Of a DNA stretch of 21,175 nucleotides, positions 1-9,853 are shown piece by piece (positions within the stretch are counted from its first letter, which is position 1; every line of letters starts with the position of its first letter). A model generated the notes under the pieces. It was given only the letters and a program-made list of their open reading frames with translations. It ran no database searches and was not told the origin of the DNA. The stretch covers positions 1 to 21,175 of the forward strand of contig JAEYYP010000014.1 in the NCBI GenBank assembly GCA_023428425.1, written 5' to 3'. A program made the position numbers and the translations under genes. This DNA is from Pseudomonadota bacterium (GTDB taxonomy: Bacteria; Pseudomonadota; Alphaproteobacteria; Rhizobiales; Devosiaceae).

Positions 1-149
1 ACCGCCGTGCCGTACGCAGCCGCCGTGTTCGGATCGCCCTTGCCGTCCACCTTGATGAAGTTGAGCCTGGGAACCTCGACCACGACGAACGCACCGACCG
101 GCGGCTGCCAGTACGGCTTCATCAGCTTCTTGAAGTCGACCTTCTCCAC
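1..149 (-). CDS. GyrI-like small-molecule-binding domain protein, partial (C-terminus beyond left edge)
   Basis: Only the first 49 codons lie in the window. The start is GTG at 149-147, one base after the TAG stop of the upstream membrane protein (153-151), and its Shine-Dalgarno GGGAGG lies inside the end of that gene, so the two are probably translationally coupled. The visible peptide begins MEKVDFKKLMKPYW, then a hydrophobic strand (FVVVEVP), then NFIKVDGKGDPNT. A strand ending in VP followed by F-hydrophobic-x-(I/V)DG-x-G-x-PN is the usual opening of stand-alone GyrI-like proteins (COG4832 type), which bind small hydrophobic ligands and in some members hydrolyse them. That family call is from memory of the motif; the rest of the domain, including any catalytic residue, is outside the window. 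Confidence 0.65.
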   Translation of the reverse strand, partial: MEKVDFKKLMKPYWQPPVGAFVVVEVPRLNFIKVDGKGDPNTAAAYGTA

Positions 150-150
150 G

Positions 151-537
151 CTAGCCTCCCTGCCCCACCAGCCAGTTCACGATCAGGCCTGAGAGCGGGA
201 AGTAGATCGTCTCGGAAATGACTCCCGCCGCGGCTTCCTGCCACGAGTAGTCCGGCCCGATCGCCTGCCCCACCTCGCCGATGGTGAACATCAGCCACCA
301 GATGCCGGCATAGAGCAGCCACTGCCCGCCGAACACGTCGCGGGCCAGATAGAACAGCGCCACGAAGGCGATCGCAGTGCCCAGCTTGGAGATGGCCGTG
401 CCCGCAAGGAACAGCGCCGGCGACCCGCCCGGCGGCTGCAGTCGGGTGACGGCGGCAAACGCGCCGTAGACGAGGATCGGAACGACGAAGATCACCGCCC
501 AGACGAGCGCCACGCCAATGGCAGCTTTCACTTCCAT
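151..537 (-). CDS. small four-helix integral membrane protein, function unknown
   Basis: 128 residues, with about four hydrophobic segments at roughly residues 6-27, 41-66, 71-92 and 104-125, and no signal peptide, catalytic motif or family I can name. The ATG is preceded by GGGAGGT at a spacing of 6, which fixes the start. The stop overlaps the ribosome-binding site of the GyrI-like gene, so the two form a small operon and may act together; a membrane partner for a ligand-binding or hydrolase protein is an inference only. There is a Gly/Trp-rich C-terminal half (GIWW, SWQEAAAG). The gene lies downstream of the rpoD terminator, so it must have its own promoter in the roughly 120 bases upstream, where I could not pick one out. 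Confidence 0.75.
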   Translation of the reverse strand: MEVKAAIGVALVWAVIFVVPILVYGAFAAVTRLQPPGGSPALFLAGTAISKLGTAIAFVALFYLARDVFGGQWLLYAGIWWLMFTIGEVGQAIGPDYSWQEAAAGVISETIYFPLSGLIVNWLVGQGG

Positions 538-621
538 AGCTACCTCCCATCTTCCGGAGCGCAGCTTTCCATGCTGCGGCGCCGGCCGTCTTGAGCCATA
601 TCAAGTCCGACGCGGATGAGG

Positions 622-653
622 GCGGAAAGAAAAGGGCCGCTTTCACGGCCCTT
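622..653 (-). terminator. Rho-independent terminator of rpoD
   Basis: Perfect 8-bp GC-rich stem: AAGGGCCG at 632-639 and CGGCCCTT at 646-653, with a 6-base loop. On the minus strand the stem is followed by TTTTCTTTCC. It begins 5 bases beyond the rpoD stop codon, so it ends the rpoD transcript and insulates the downstream minus-strand pair at 1-537. Confidence 0.85.
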
Positions 654-657
654 CCAA

Positions 658-2733
<2,076 letters not shown>

Positions 2734-2956
2734 CTAGCTCACTGCTCCGGGGGGCCCGCCTGCTGCTCGGGCTCCGATAGTCGTTACGTGGTCATGGCTT
2801 GAGACAAGGTAAAGGGACCTTTCGGCGTGAGCGCTCCCAACCGAGCACTCACTTGTCCGTCATCGGCGCGGCGCGCTGCGACAATCCGCCGCACGGCTCT
2901 CGACTACAGGCGGGATGATTCGCCCATATGCGAAAGAGCGCGAACCCGAAACCTCC

Positions 2957-4918
2957 TCAGAAGCTCCGTGTCGCGCGACCCGATAACGAACCAAACCCTT
3001 CGATCAATGCCTCAGTGCCATCGACGGTGGCGATCTGGTTCTGGATGTCTTTCAGCCGTTCGAATGTTTCTTCGCTCGGGTCATCGCCCAGCGCCACTTC
3101 GGCTGCTTTCAGGGCCTTATTTAGCTCAACCGATTTGTAATGCAAGGCCAGCGCATGCTTTAGCCCGATCTCGGCATCGCCGTCGGCGATCTCCGCGCCC
3201 GATTGCCATATCCCCTGCCGGGCCAGCGTTTCGGCCATCTTCTCGATCACCGGCCCATGTCCGCGCGCCCCGAGCGCCGCCTTCATCGCGTCGCCCGTGA
3301 TGTCGTGGTCATGCGTCACGAGGTCGAGCATCGCCCCCAGCAGCCCCCGCGCGCCCGGCGACGACAGCTCCAGCGAGGCCAGTGATTCGATCCGGCTCTC
3401 GACCAGTACCGGGTGATTGACGAGGCTCATCAGGATCGTCGCCTCGCGCGGCGTCATCTCCACCGCCTTGCCCGGCTTCATCAGCCGCGAGTTGCGCAGC
3501 GTATCCGACACCACCATGCGCGGATTACCCCGCCCCAGCGAGTTGTAGGGCTGCCCCCTGCCCCCGTTGCGTCCGCCCAGGCTGTTCCCGAAGTTGCCTC
3601 CATTCCGTCCCTCGAACCGCTGCCGCCGCACCGGCACGAAGAACGCCGCCAGCTTGTCGTCGAAAGCCTGCGAGTAATGCCGCTTCACCGATGCGTCCTG
3701 GATCGCATTGGCCCGCGCCCGCAAGCGGGCCTCCAGCGCCGCCCGCGCTTCCGGCGTTTCGGGCACGATCCCGCCCTCGGTCTCGATCGACCAGATCACG
3801 TCGCTCAGCGAGCGCGCTCGGTCGATCACCTCGGCGAACGCCCCGCGCCCCTCGGCCTTGATCAGGTCGTCCGGGTCCTGCCCCTCGGGCAGCGTCGCGA
3901 TCTTCACGGTCCGCCCCGGCGCGAGATGCGGCAGCACAAGTTCCGTCGCCCGCGCCGCCGCCCGCTGCCCCGCCGCGTCGCCGTCGAAACAGAGGATTGG
4001 CTGCTCGCTCATCCGCCACAGCAGCTGCAGGTGCTCCTCGGTCAGCGCCGTCCCCATCGGCGCCACCGTGCCCTCGAACCCGGCCATCACCGCCGCGATC
4101 ACGTCGAGATAACCCTCGACCACGATCACCGCCTTGCCGCTCCGCGCCGCCTCGCGGGCAAGGTTGCCGTTATAAAGGTTCTGCCGCTTCTTGAAGAGTT
4201 CGGTTTCCGGCGAGTTGAGGTACTTCGCCGGCACGTCGGGGCTCAGCGCCCGCCCGCCGAAGGCGATCACCTTGCCGCGGAAATCGAGGATCGGGAACAT
4301 CACCCGGTTGCGGAACCGGTCATAGGGCAGCGGATTTTCCTCGCGCACCACCACGAGCCCCGCATCCACCATTTCCTGCGCCGTCACCCCGTTGGCCGCG
4401 AGGTGCTCCTTCAAACCATTGGCGCTGTCAGGAGCATAGCCGAGCCGGAATTTCGTGACGGCCGAAGGCGACACCCCACGCTCGTGCAGATACCCCCGCG
4501 CCCGCGCCCCGATATTGTGGCTCAGCGCCGCTTCAAAGTACTGGGTCGCAATCTCCATCACGTCGAGCAGCGAGCGCCGAGTTTCCTGCCGCTTCTCGTC
4601 CTGCACGTCCCGCGCCGGCATCGGCACGCCCGCCATCCCTGCGAGCTTCTCCACCGCCTCAGGAAAACTCATCCCGGCCTTTTCGGTCAGAAACCGGAAG
4701 TGATCCCCCGAAACCCCACACCCAAAGCACTTGTAGATGCCGCGCCGGTCATCGGCATGAAAACTCGGCGATTTCTCGCCGTGGAACGGACAACACGCCC
4801 AGAAATCCCCCCTCCCGGGCTGGCTCTTCCGCTTGTCCCAGATGACATGCTCCCCCACCACCTGCGAAATCGGCAGGCGCTGACGAATTTCCTCGAGGAA
4901 GGAGTCGGAGAAGCGCAT
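2957..4918 (-). CDS. dnaG: DNA primase DnaG
   Basis: 653 residues, full length for the order. The N-terminal CHC2 zinc-binding domain has ligands C43, H46, C64 and C67 (CPFH ... CFGC). The catalytic core contains the basic RFRNRVMFPI motif at about 201-210. The TOPRIM domain carries the glutamate of EGYLD (E268) and the metal-binding DGD (D312, D314) of FDGDAAG. A Gly/Asn/Arg-rich linker at about 435-466 separates the core from the C-terminal helicase-interacting domain (about 485-640). The enzyme makes RNA primers for lagging-strand synthesis with DnaB. The ATG at 4918-4916 has only a weak purine stretch upstream, but it matches the usual N-terminus (MRF-x(6)-EEIR). It lies upstream of rpoD in the same orientation, the classical macromolecular-synthesis arrangement. 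Confidence 0.98.
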   Translation of the reverse strand: MRFSDSFLEEIRQRLPISQVVGEHVIWDKRKSQPGRGDFWACCPFHGEKSPSFHADDRRGIYKCFGCGVSGDHFRFLTEKAGMSFPEAVEKLAGMAGVPMPARDVQDEKRQETRRSLLDVMEIATQYFEAALSHNIGARARGYLHERGVSPSAVTKFRLGYAPDSANGLKEHLAANGVTAQEMVDAGLVVVREENPLPYDRFRNRVMFPILDFRGKVIAFGGRALSPDVPAKYLNSPETELFKKRQNLYNGNLAREAARSGKAVIVVEGYLDVIAAVMAGFEGTVAPMGTALTEEHLQLLWRMSEQPILCFDGDAAGQRAAARATELVLPHLAPGRTVKIATLPEGQDPDDLIKAEGRGAFAEVIDRARSLSDVIWSIETEGGIVPETPEARAALEARLRARANAIQDASVKRHYSQAFDDKLAAFFVPVRRQRFEGRNGGNFGNSLGGRNGGRGQPYNSLGRGNPRMVVSDTLRNSRLMKPGKAVEMTPREATILMSLVNHPVLVESRIESLASLELSSPGARGLLGAMLDLVTHDHDITGDAMKAALGARGHGPVIEKMAETLARQGIWQSGAEIADGDAEIGLKHALALHYKSVELNKALKAAEVALGDDPSEETFERLKDIQNQIATVDGTEALIEGFGSLSGRATRSF

Positions 4919-5057
4919 GCCCGTACGTAAGCATGCGGGCGCGGCGTGTCACGGGGGATCGGGTTATGCACAGTCGGCGCGGCAGGAGAGCCGCACTACC
5001 CGCGCCCTCCGCATGCGAGGGGCGACAGCTGCGCGGCAGAACGGAAGACCGTTACCC

Positions 5058-6761
5058 CTATCCGGCCGCCCGCAGCCGCTGAAGCTGTCCAACCCTCTCG
5101 GTGGTGAACTTCTCGGCGATCTCGTCGAGCGCCGTCGCCGCGCGATCGGCATCCGCCACCGAGTCGTTGGTCTCGCGCACGAGGCCGATATTGTGACGGG
5201 TCATCTGGTCGATCAGTTTCACGGCGTCGGACACGCTGCCGATGGTCGCTGCCTGCTCCTTGGTGCCGCCGGCGATCTCGGCCACCAGCCGGCTCGCCTC
5301 GGCGATCGCCACGAGCAGTTCCTCGACCTTGGCGTTGGCGTCCGAGACGAGCCTGGTGCCTTGGTCGACCTCGCGGCCCGACGTTTCGATCAGCCCCTTC
5401 ACTTCGGCAGACGCCGAAGCCGTCGACTGCGCCAGTCGTCGCACCTCGATGGCCACGACCGCAAACCCCTTGCCGGCCTCTCCAGCTCGTGCCGCCTCCA
5501 CCGAGGCATTGAGCGCCAGCAGATTGGTCTGGAACGCGACGTCGTCGATGATCTCGATGATCTTGGCGATCTTCGACGCTGAATCCGAGATCGACACCAT
5601 CGCCTTGTTGGCCTCCTCGAACACCACGCCGGTCTGGTTGGCGATAGTGGAGGCTGAATGGGTTCGCTGGCTGGCGAGTTCGGCCCGCTTCGCGTTGTCC
5701 ATGACTGTGCCCGAGAGCTGCTGAGTCGCGCCCGACAGGTTGTCCACCGCCTGGCCCTGCTTGTCCGTGCGGTCGGCGAGATCGCCGGCTCCAGCGGCGA
5801 TGCTGGCCGTCGCGGTGCGAACCTGGCTGGCCGAAACCTTGAGGTCCCGCACGAAGCTGGCAAAGCGCGACAGCGTCGATTTGAGCGCCAGCCGGATATC
5901 GTCGAACTCGCCAGGTAGCGGCTTCGACAGCGTATCGACAATCGTTCCGTCTGCCATGTCGGCCAGCTGGTCGCCCAGCACGCGAACTGCGTTCTTGCGC
6001 GCCGTAATGTCGGTGGCGAACTTCACGATCTTGGTGATGCGGCCCGAGGGCGCGAAGATCGGGTTGTAGGTTGCCTGGATCCACACCTCGCGGCCGGCCT
6101 TGCCGATCCGCCGATACTCGGCCGCCTGGAACTTGCCCTCGCGCAGCCGGTCCCAGAACTCGGCATATTCCCTGGATTTGGCCTCGGCAGGATCGACAAA
6201 CATCCGGTGATGCTTCCCGACGATCTCCTCGACCCCGTAGCCCAAAGCCGAGCAAAAATTCGGGTTCGCGGTAATGATTGTCCCATCGAGCTCAAACTCG
6301 ATCACCGCCTGCGAGCGCGAAATCGCCGCGAGTTGCCCATGCGCATCGGCATCGCGGCGCTTGCGCGCCGATACGTCGGTGGCGAACTTCACCACCCCGA
6401 TCGGCCTGCCGTCCCTGTCGAAGATCGGGTTGTAGGTCGCGTGGATCCACACCGCCTTGCCGCCCTTGTCGAAGCGGCGATACTCCGCGGTCTGGTATTC
6501 CCCTGCCCCGAGGCTCTTCCAGAATGCCTTGTATTCGAGGGTTTCGGCATAGGCCGGATCGACGAACATGCGATGGTGCTTTCCGACGATTTCGTTGAGC
6601 GTGTAGCCCATCACCGAGAGAAAATTCTCGTTGGCCGACACGATTGTTCCATCGAGCCGGAATTCGATGATCGCCTGCACCCGATGCAGGGCCTTGGTCA
6701 ACTGTCCGTCGCTTACCGTGAACGCGCCATGCGCTTGGGTTTTGGGTTTTCGACTGAACAT
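5058..6761 (-). CDS. soluble methyl-accepting chemotaxis protein with tandem PAS domains
   Basis: 567 residues with no transmembrane segment, so a cytoplasmic chemoreceptor. Two PAS domains sit at about residues 27-134 and 150-256. They are recent duplicates: both contain EIVGKHHRMFVDPA, ATYNPIF and VKFATD. A HAMP-like segment follows (about 258-310), then a long coiled-coil signalling domain whose hairpin tip is about 401-446 (DDVAFQTNLLALNASVEAAR), the CheA/CheW contact site. There is no C-terminal NWETF-type CheR-docking pentapeptide; the protein ends RLRAAG. PAS receptors usually sense redox state, oxygen or a bound cofactor, but no ligand can be assigned here. The architecture recalls soluble PAS receptors such as Sinorhizobium McpY. 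The start is supported by GAGG 8 bases before ATG. No che genes are in the window, so it is an orphan receptor gene. Confidence 0.92.
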   Translation of the reverse strand: MFSRKPKTQAHGAFTVSDGQLTKALHRVQAIIEFRLDGTIVSANENFLSVMGYTLNEIVGKHHRMFVDPAYAETLEYKAFWKSLGAGEYQTAEYRRFDKGGKAVWIHATYNPIFDRDGRPIGVVKFATDVSARKRRDADAHGQLAAISRSQAVIEFELDGTIITANPNFCSALGYGVEEIVGKHHRMFVDPAEAKSREYAEFWDRLREGKFQAAEYRRIGKAGREVWIQATYNPIFAPSGRITKIVKFATDITARKNAVRVLGDQLADMADGTIVDTLSKPLPGEFDDIRLALKSTLSRFASFVRDLKVSASQVRTATASIAAGAGDLADRTDKQGQAVDNLSGATQQLSGTVMDNAKRAELASQRTHSASTIANQTGVVFEEANKAMVSISDSASKIAKIIEIIDDVAFQTNLLALNASVEAARAGEAGKGFAVVAIEVRRLAQSTASASAEVKGLIETSGREVDQGTRLVSDANAKVEELLVAIAEASRLVAEIAGGTKEQAATIGSVSDAVKLIDQMTRHNIGLVRETNDSVADADRAATALDEIAEKFTTERVGQLQRLRAAG

Positions 6762-6843
6762 AGGCCAGGCCTCGGGATTCGCTGGCTGAATCTATCCCGC
6801 TGGGTCTGCTAATTATCAGTGAAGCGCTTACCAGTTGTGATCA

Positions 6844-6874
6844 CGAGAAAAGCCCGGGCGTCGGCCCGGGCTTT
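6844..6874 (-). terminator. Rho-independent terminator of the OmpA-family gene
   Basis: Perfect 11-bp stem: AAAGCCCGGGC at 6849-6859 and GCCCGGGCTTT at 6864-6874, around the tetraloop GTCG. On the minus strand the stem ends in CTTTTCTCG. It lies about 20 bases past the stop of the OmpA-family gene and upstream of the chemoreceptor start, so the two genes should be separately transcribed. Confidence 0.88.
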
Positions 6875-6894
6875 CTTGTTCGAATGGCGTCCGA

Positions 6895-8730
6895 TCAGTT
6901 CCCGCTGGACGACACCAGCTGGGTGATCCGGCGCACCGTCACGCGGCGGTTGGCGCGCTCGGCGTCTTCCGTCTCGACCTTCAGGTACCGCTCGCCGTAG
7001 CCCTGCGTCGTCAGGTTCTCCGGCGGGATGTCGTAGAACTGGCTGAGCAGGTTGGCGACCGTCTCGGCGCGATCATCAGACAGTACCAAGTTGGACTCGT
7101 CCGACCCCACCGCATCGGTATGCCCCTCGATGAGGAACACTTCGCCCGGATTGCGTTCGAGGATCGTCTTCATCGCCTCGGCCACCTTGCCGAGCGAGCC
7201 GACCTGTTCGCGACCCAGCTGGGCCGAACCGGTATCGAATGTCAGGTCGCCGATCTCGACGCGACGAACCGTGTCACGCAGACGGGCCGAGCGCTTCACC
7301 TCGTCCACGGTGTAGACCCGCGAAGCCACTTCCAGCGGCGGCTCGCTGAGGAAGTCCTCGATGCGGTCTTCATCGGCGCTTTCGCTGTAGAGCACATACT
7401 CGTTCACCGGGATCGGCAGGTAGAACGGCGGCAGGTCGTCGCCCGGATCGCGCCAGTCGTCACGGTCGCGGCCGTCACCCGGGTAGTAGACCAGCACGAT
7501 GCGCGTCCCGTCCGGCAGCACCTTCACCCGGCGGATGATCTCGCCATCGCGGTTCCACACCGTGACGATCCGAGTACCGTCGGGACGGATCACCGTCTGG
7601 CGATAGCGGTCGCCATCGATGCGGTCGTAGCGCACGTCGTCGCCGTCACGCCAGATCCGGTCGCGGTCCTTGTAGGGCGTGAAGATGTTGATGTTAACGC
7701 CGATGTTGATGATGAACTTAGCTTTGTCGTCGTCACCCGACGGCGCACGGCGAGCGTCCGCGACGGGCGGCTCCTCGACCGCTGGCGGTGCCTCGACGGC
7801 CTCGCCCTCACCCTCGATTACGGCGTTCACTTCCTCTTCGGTCGGTGGAGTTACCGGAGCGGCAGGTTCGGCGGGCTGCTCCGGCTGGTCAGCAGCAGGG
7901 GCCTCGGCGCCATCGGTACCATCCTTGGCGCTGTCCAGCACCGGGGCGGCAGGCGCATCAGGTGCATCGGCGTTCGGAACTTCCTCCACCGGCTGCTCGC
8001 CGGCAGGGGCTTCCGCACCCGGCTGCGCCGGAGCTTCAGCGCCCGGCCGCGTCGCCGGAGCACCACCGAACAGCGCGAGGCACTGCTCGAGGGTCTGGAT
8101 GCCGAGACGATTACACTCGGCGAGGAAAGCCGCCTCGGCCGATGCAGTGGCGGCAGCGTCCGTGCCCGAGCTGGCCGACACATAGGCTTCGTAAGCCGCA
8201 ATCAGTGCCGGATCGTTGGCAGCATCCGCCGACGAAGCAGGCTGCTCGCTCGGTGCAGGCTCGGCCGGTGCGGGTTCGGCCGGAGCCTCAGCATCGGGCG
8301 CAGGTTCTGCAGGCTGGGCGGGCTGTTCTGCGGCCGGTGCCTCTGGCGCAGGCGCAGGCTCAGCCGGAGCAGGCTCCTCGGGCGCGGGCTCTGGAGCGGG
8401 CTCGGCGGGTGCCGGGGCAGGCTCCTCAGGCGCTGGCGCGGGCTCCTCCGGTGCCGGGGCAGGCTCCTCCGCAGGTGCCGGTGCTTCCACCGTCGCGGCG
8501 CCTGTAGCCACGGCGATACACTCCTCCAGCGAATTCAGCCCGAGCCGCTGGCATTCCGCCATCAGCGCGGCTTCCGCCGCCGCCTTGGCTTCGGCATCAT
8601 CGCCGCTGCTCGCTTCGACATAGGCGCTGTATGCAGCGGTGAGCCCCGCATCCTGCGCCAGCGCCGGCAGCGGCGACAGGGTCAGGAGGCAAAGGCTGGT
8701 GGTGGTCAGCAACAATCGCTTGAGTTGCAC
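6895..8730 (-). CDS. OmpA-family outer-membrane/peptidoglycan-linking protein with duplicated Cys-containing N-terminal module
   Basis: 611 residues. The start is GTG (8730-8728) with GGAGAAG just upstream; a Sec signal peptide follows (residues 1-25, cleavage after ALA). Two homologous modules at about 28-79 and 173-225 share the pattern AY-x-AYV-x-ASSG ... AEC-x-RLG-x(3)-LE-x-C, and a Pro/Ala/Glu-rich linker (about 82-170) separates them. A second Pro/Ala/Glu-rich stretch (about 226-330) leads to a charged beta-rich region (about 338-420) with two PDGTRIV copies. The C-terminal OmpA/MotB-like domain (about 490-600) has the peptidoglycan-binding signature IEGHTDAVGSDESN ... LSDDRAETV ... GYGERY. 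It probably spans from the outer membrane or periplasm to the cell wall, but I see no clear 8-strand barrel, so outer-membrane insertion is uncertain. It is transcribed alone: terminator downstream, divergent gene upstream. Confidence 0.88.
   Translation of the reverse strand: MQLKRLLLTTTSLCLLTLSPLPALAQDAGLTAAYSAYVEASSGDDAEAKAAAEAALMAECQRLGLNSLEECIAVATGAATVEAPAPAEEPAPAPEEPAPAPEEPAPAPAEPAPEPAPEEPAPAEPAPAPEAPAAEQPAQPAEPAPDAEAPAEPAPAEPAPSEQPASSADAANDPALIAAYEAYVSASSGTDAAATASAEAAFLAECNRLGIQTLEQCLALFGGAPATRPGAEAPAQPGAEAPAGEQPVEEVPNADAPDAPAAPVLDSAKDGTDGAEAPAADQPEQPAEPAAPVTPPTEEEVNAVIEGEGEAVEAPPAVEEPPVADARRAPSGDDDKAKFIINIGVNINIFTPYKDRDRIWRDGDDVRYDRIDGDRYRQTVIRPDGTRIVTVWNRDGEIIRRVKVLPDGTRIVLVYYPGDGRDRDDWRDPGDDLPPFYLPIPVNEYVLYSESADEDRIEDFLSEPPLEVASRVYTVDEVKRSARLRDTVRRVEIGDLTFDTGSAQLGREQVGSLGKVAEAMKTILERNPGEVFLIEGHTDAVGSDESNLVLSDDRAETVANLLSQFYDIPPENLTTQGYGERYLKVETEDAERANRRVTVRRITQLVSSSGN
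8236..8481 (-). repeat. in-frame low-complexity Pro/Ala/Glu coding repeat within the OmpA-family gene
   Basis: Codons 84-165 of the OmpA-family gene are built from imperfect 21-base units that encode EEPAPAP and variants (EEPAPAP appears three times in near succession, then AEPAP and EPAPEEP variants). It encodes an extended, flexible, negatively charged spacer. Such tandem repeats are prone to length change by replication slippage. Confidence 0.7.
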
Positions 8731-8941
8731 GGGGCTTCTCCATTCTTTTTGTGTTCACAGCGCCCGCCCGACGCGTGCTGGCTGAAAGAACGGTTGCTCA
8801 TTCCATTCGTTCCGCTCTGGAACGTATCCCCGCCGCCGCCCTCAACGGCCAGGTCGATCACAAGCGCTCACATCCCCATTACCGCCCCACCGGCCATCGC
8901 CCGGTAGCGATAGGCTGCGCGTGTCAATGGAGGACGCTCAG

Positions 8942-9829
8942 ATGGACGAACGGCAGGACGACAAGCCCGAGATCACCCGGGAGATGATCGCGCTCTACGA
9001 CGACTACACCCATGTCAGCCTTGACCGGCGGAAGTTCATGGACAGCCTGACCAAGATGGCCGGCTCCATGACCGCCGCCGTTGCGATCGCCGGCATGATG
9101 GGCGCCAGCGCCAGGGCGCAGGGCCTCACCGAGGATAGCGACGAGCGGCTCGAAACCGCCGACGTGACCTACCCCGGTGCCAGCGGCGACATGAAGGGCT
9201 ACCTCGTCACCCCCCGCGAGCCCGGCCCCTTCCCCGCCGTCATCGTCGTGCACGAGAACCGCGGCCTCAACGCCCATATCCGCGACGTCACGCGGCGCAT
9301 GGCCCTCGAAGGCTTCGTGGCCCTCGCCCCCGACTATCTGAGCGATCTCGGTGGCACTCCGGCCGACGAGGAAGCCGCGCGCGCCCTCTTCCAGCAGCTC
9401 ACACCCGAGGGGGTGAGCGCCAACGGCGTCGCCACCATCGCGTTCCTCAAGACAGTGCCGAGATCGACCGGCAAGGTCGGCGCCATCGGCTTCTGCTGGG
9501 GCGGCAGCACCGTCAACAACCTCGCCGTCGCCTCCCCCGACCTGCTCGCCGCGGTCCCCTACTACGGCGGCCAGCCCAAGCCCGAGGACGTGCCGAAGAT
9601 CAAGGCACGCGTGATGGCCCACTATGGTGGCCTCGACGAGCGCATCAACGCCGGCATCCCAGCCTTCGAGGCGGCCCTGAAAGCCGCCGGCACCGACCAC
9701 CAGATCTTCATCTACGAAGGCGCCAACCACGCCTTCAACAACGACACCTCAAGCGCCCGCTACGACAAGGCTACAGCCGACCTCGCCTGGTCCCGCACCA
9801 TCGCCTTCCTCAAGGAAACGCTGGCGTAG
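8942..9829 (+). CDS. dienelactone hydrolase family protein (YghX-like) with Tat-type signal
   Basis: 295 residues from the ATG at 8942, chosen over the GTG at 8921 because GGAGG (8929-8933) sits 8 bases upstream of the ATG. It is an alpha/beta-hydrolase of the dienelactone hydrolase family. The nucleophile is C185 in GFCWGG, with D232 (GGLDER) and H263 (ANHAFNN) completing the Cys-Asp-His triad; E105 in HENRG is the conserved glutamate before the triad. The N-terminus has a 28-residue leader, then DRRKFM and a hydrophobic stretch ending in ASARAQ, which looks like a twin-arginine export signal with a late RR. The same kind of N-terminal extension is known in the YghX group. The natural substrate is unknown; esters or lactones are likely. 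It is divergent from the OmpA-family gene, and a double hairpin follows. Confidence 0.9.
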   Translation: MDERQDDKPEITREMIALYDDYTHVSLDRRKFMDSLTKMAGSMTAAVAIAGMMGASARAQGLTEDSDERLETADVTYPGASGDMKGYLVTPREPGPFPAVIVVHENRGLNAHIRDVTRRMALEGFVALAPDYLSDLGGTPADEEAARALFQQLTPEGVSANGVATIAFLKTVPRSTGKVGAIGFCWGGSTVNNLAVASPDLLAAVPYYGGQPKPEDVPKIKARVMAHYGGLDERINAGIPAFEAALKAAGTDHQIFIYEGANHAFNNDTSSARYDKATADLAWSRTIAFLKETLA

Positions 9830-9853
9830 GTCGACAGATATCGGGTCCTTCGG

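Noticed and set aside
2734..2956. Possible rpoD promoter in the dnaG-rpoD gap (TTGTCT with several -10 options)
   Set aside because: The best -10 candidates are at poor spacing or poor match; a promoter is likely somewhere here but I cannot place it.
3413..4930. 505-codon open frame opposite dnaG
   Set aside because: His/Arg/Pro-rich antisense shadow; dnaG on the other strand has every catalytic motif.
5006..5036. Imperfect hairpin around CGCATGCG downstream of the chemoreceptor gene
   Set aside because: The stem has a mismatch and a wobble pair and no U-run follows on the minus strand, so I do not call it a terminator.
8236..8481. Repeat array considered as CRISPR
   Set aside because: Units are contiguous, in frame and coding, with no unique spacers and no cas genes nearby.
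8809..8823. Short inverted repeat GTTCC-N5-GGAAC between the divergent OmpA-family and dienelactone hydrolase genes
   Set aside because: Five-base arms occur often by chance; no second copy and no nearby regulator supports an operator.
7120..8907. 595-codon open frame opposite the OmpA-family gene
   Set aside because: The composition is low-complexity Arg/Leu/Gly, a mirror of the repeat-rich real gene; the minus-strand reading has a signal peptide and an OmpA domain.
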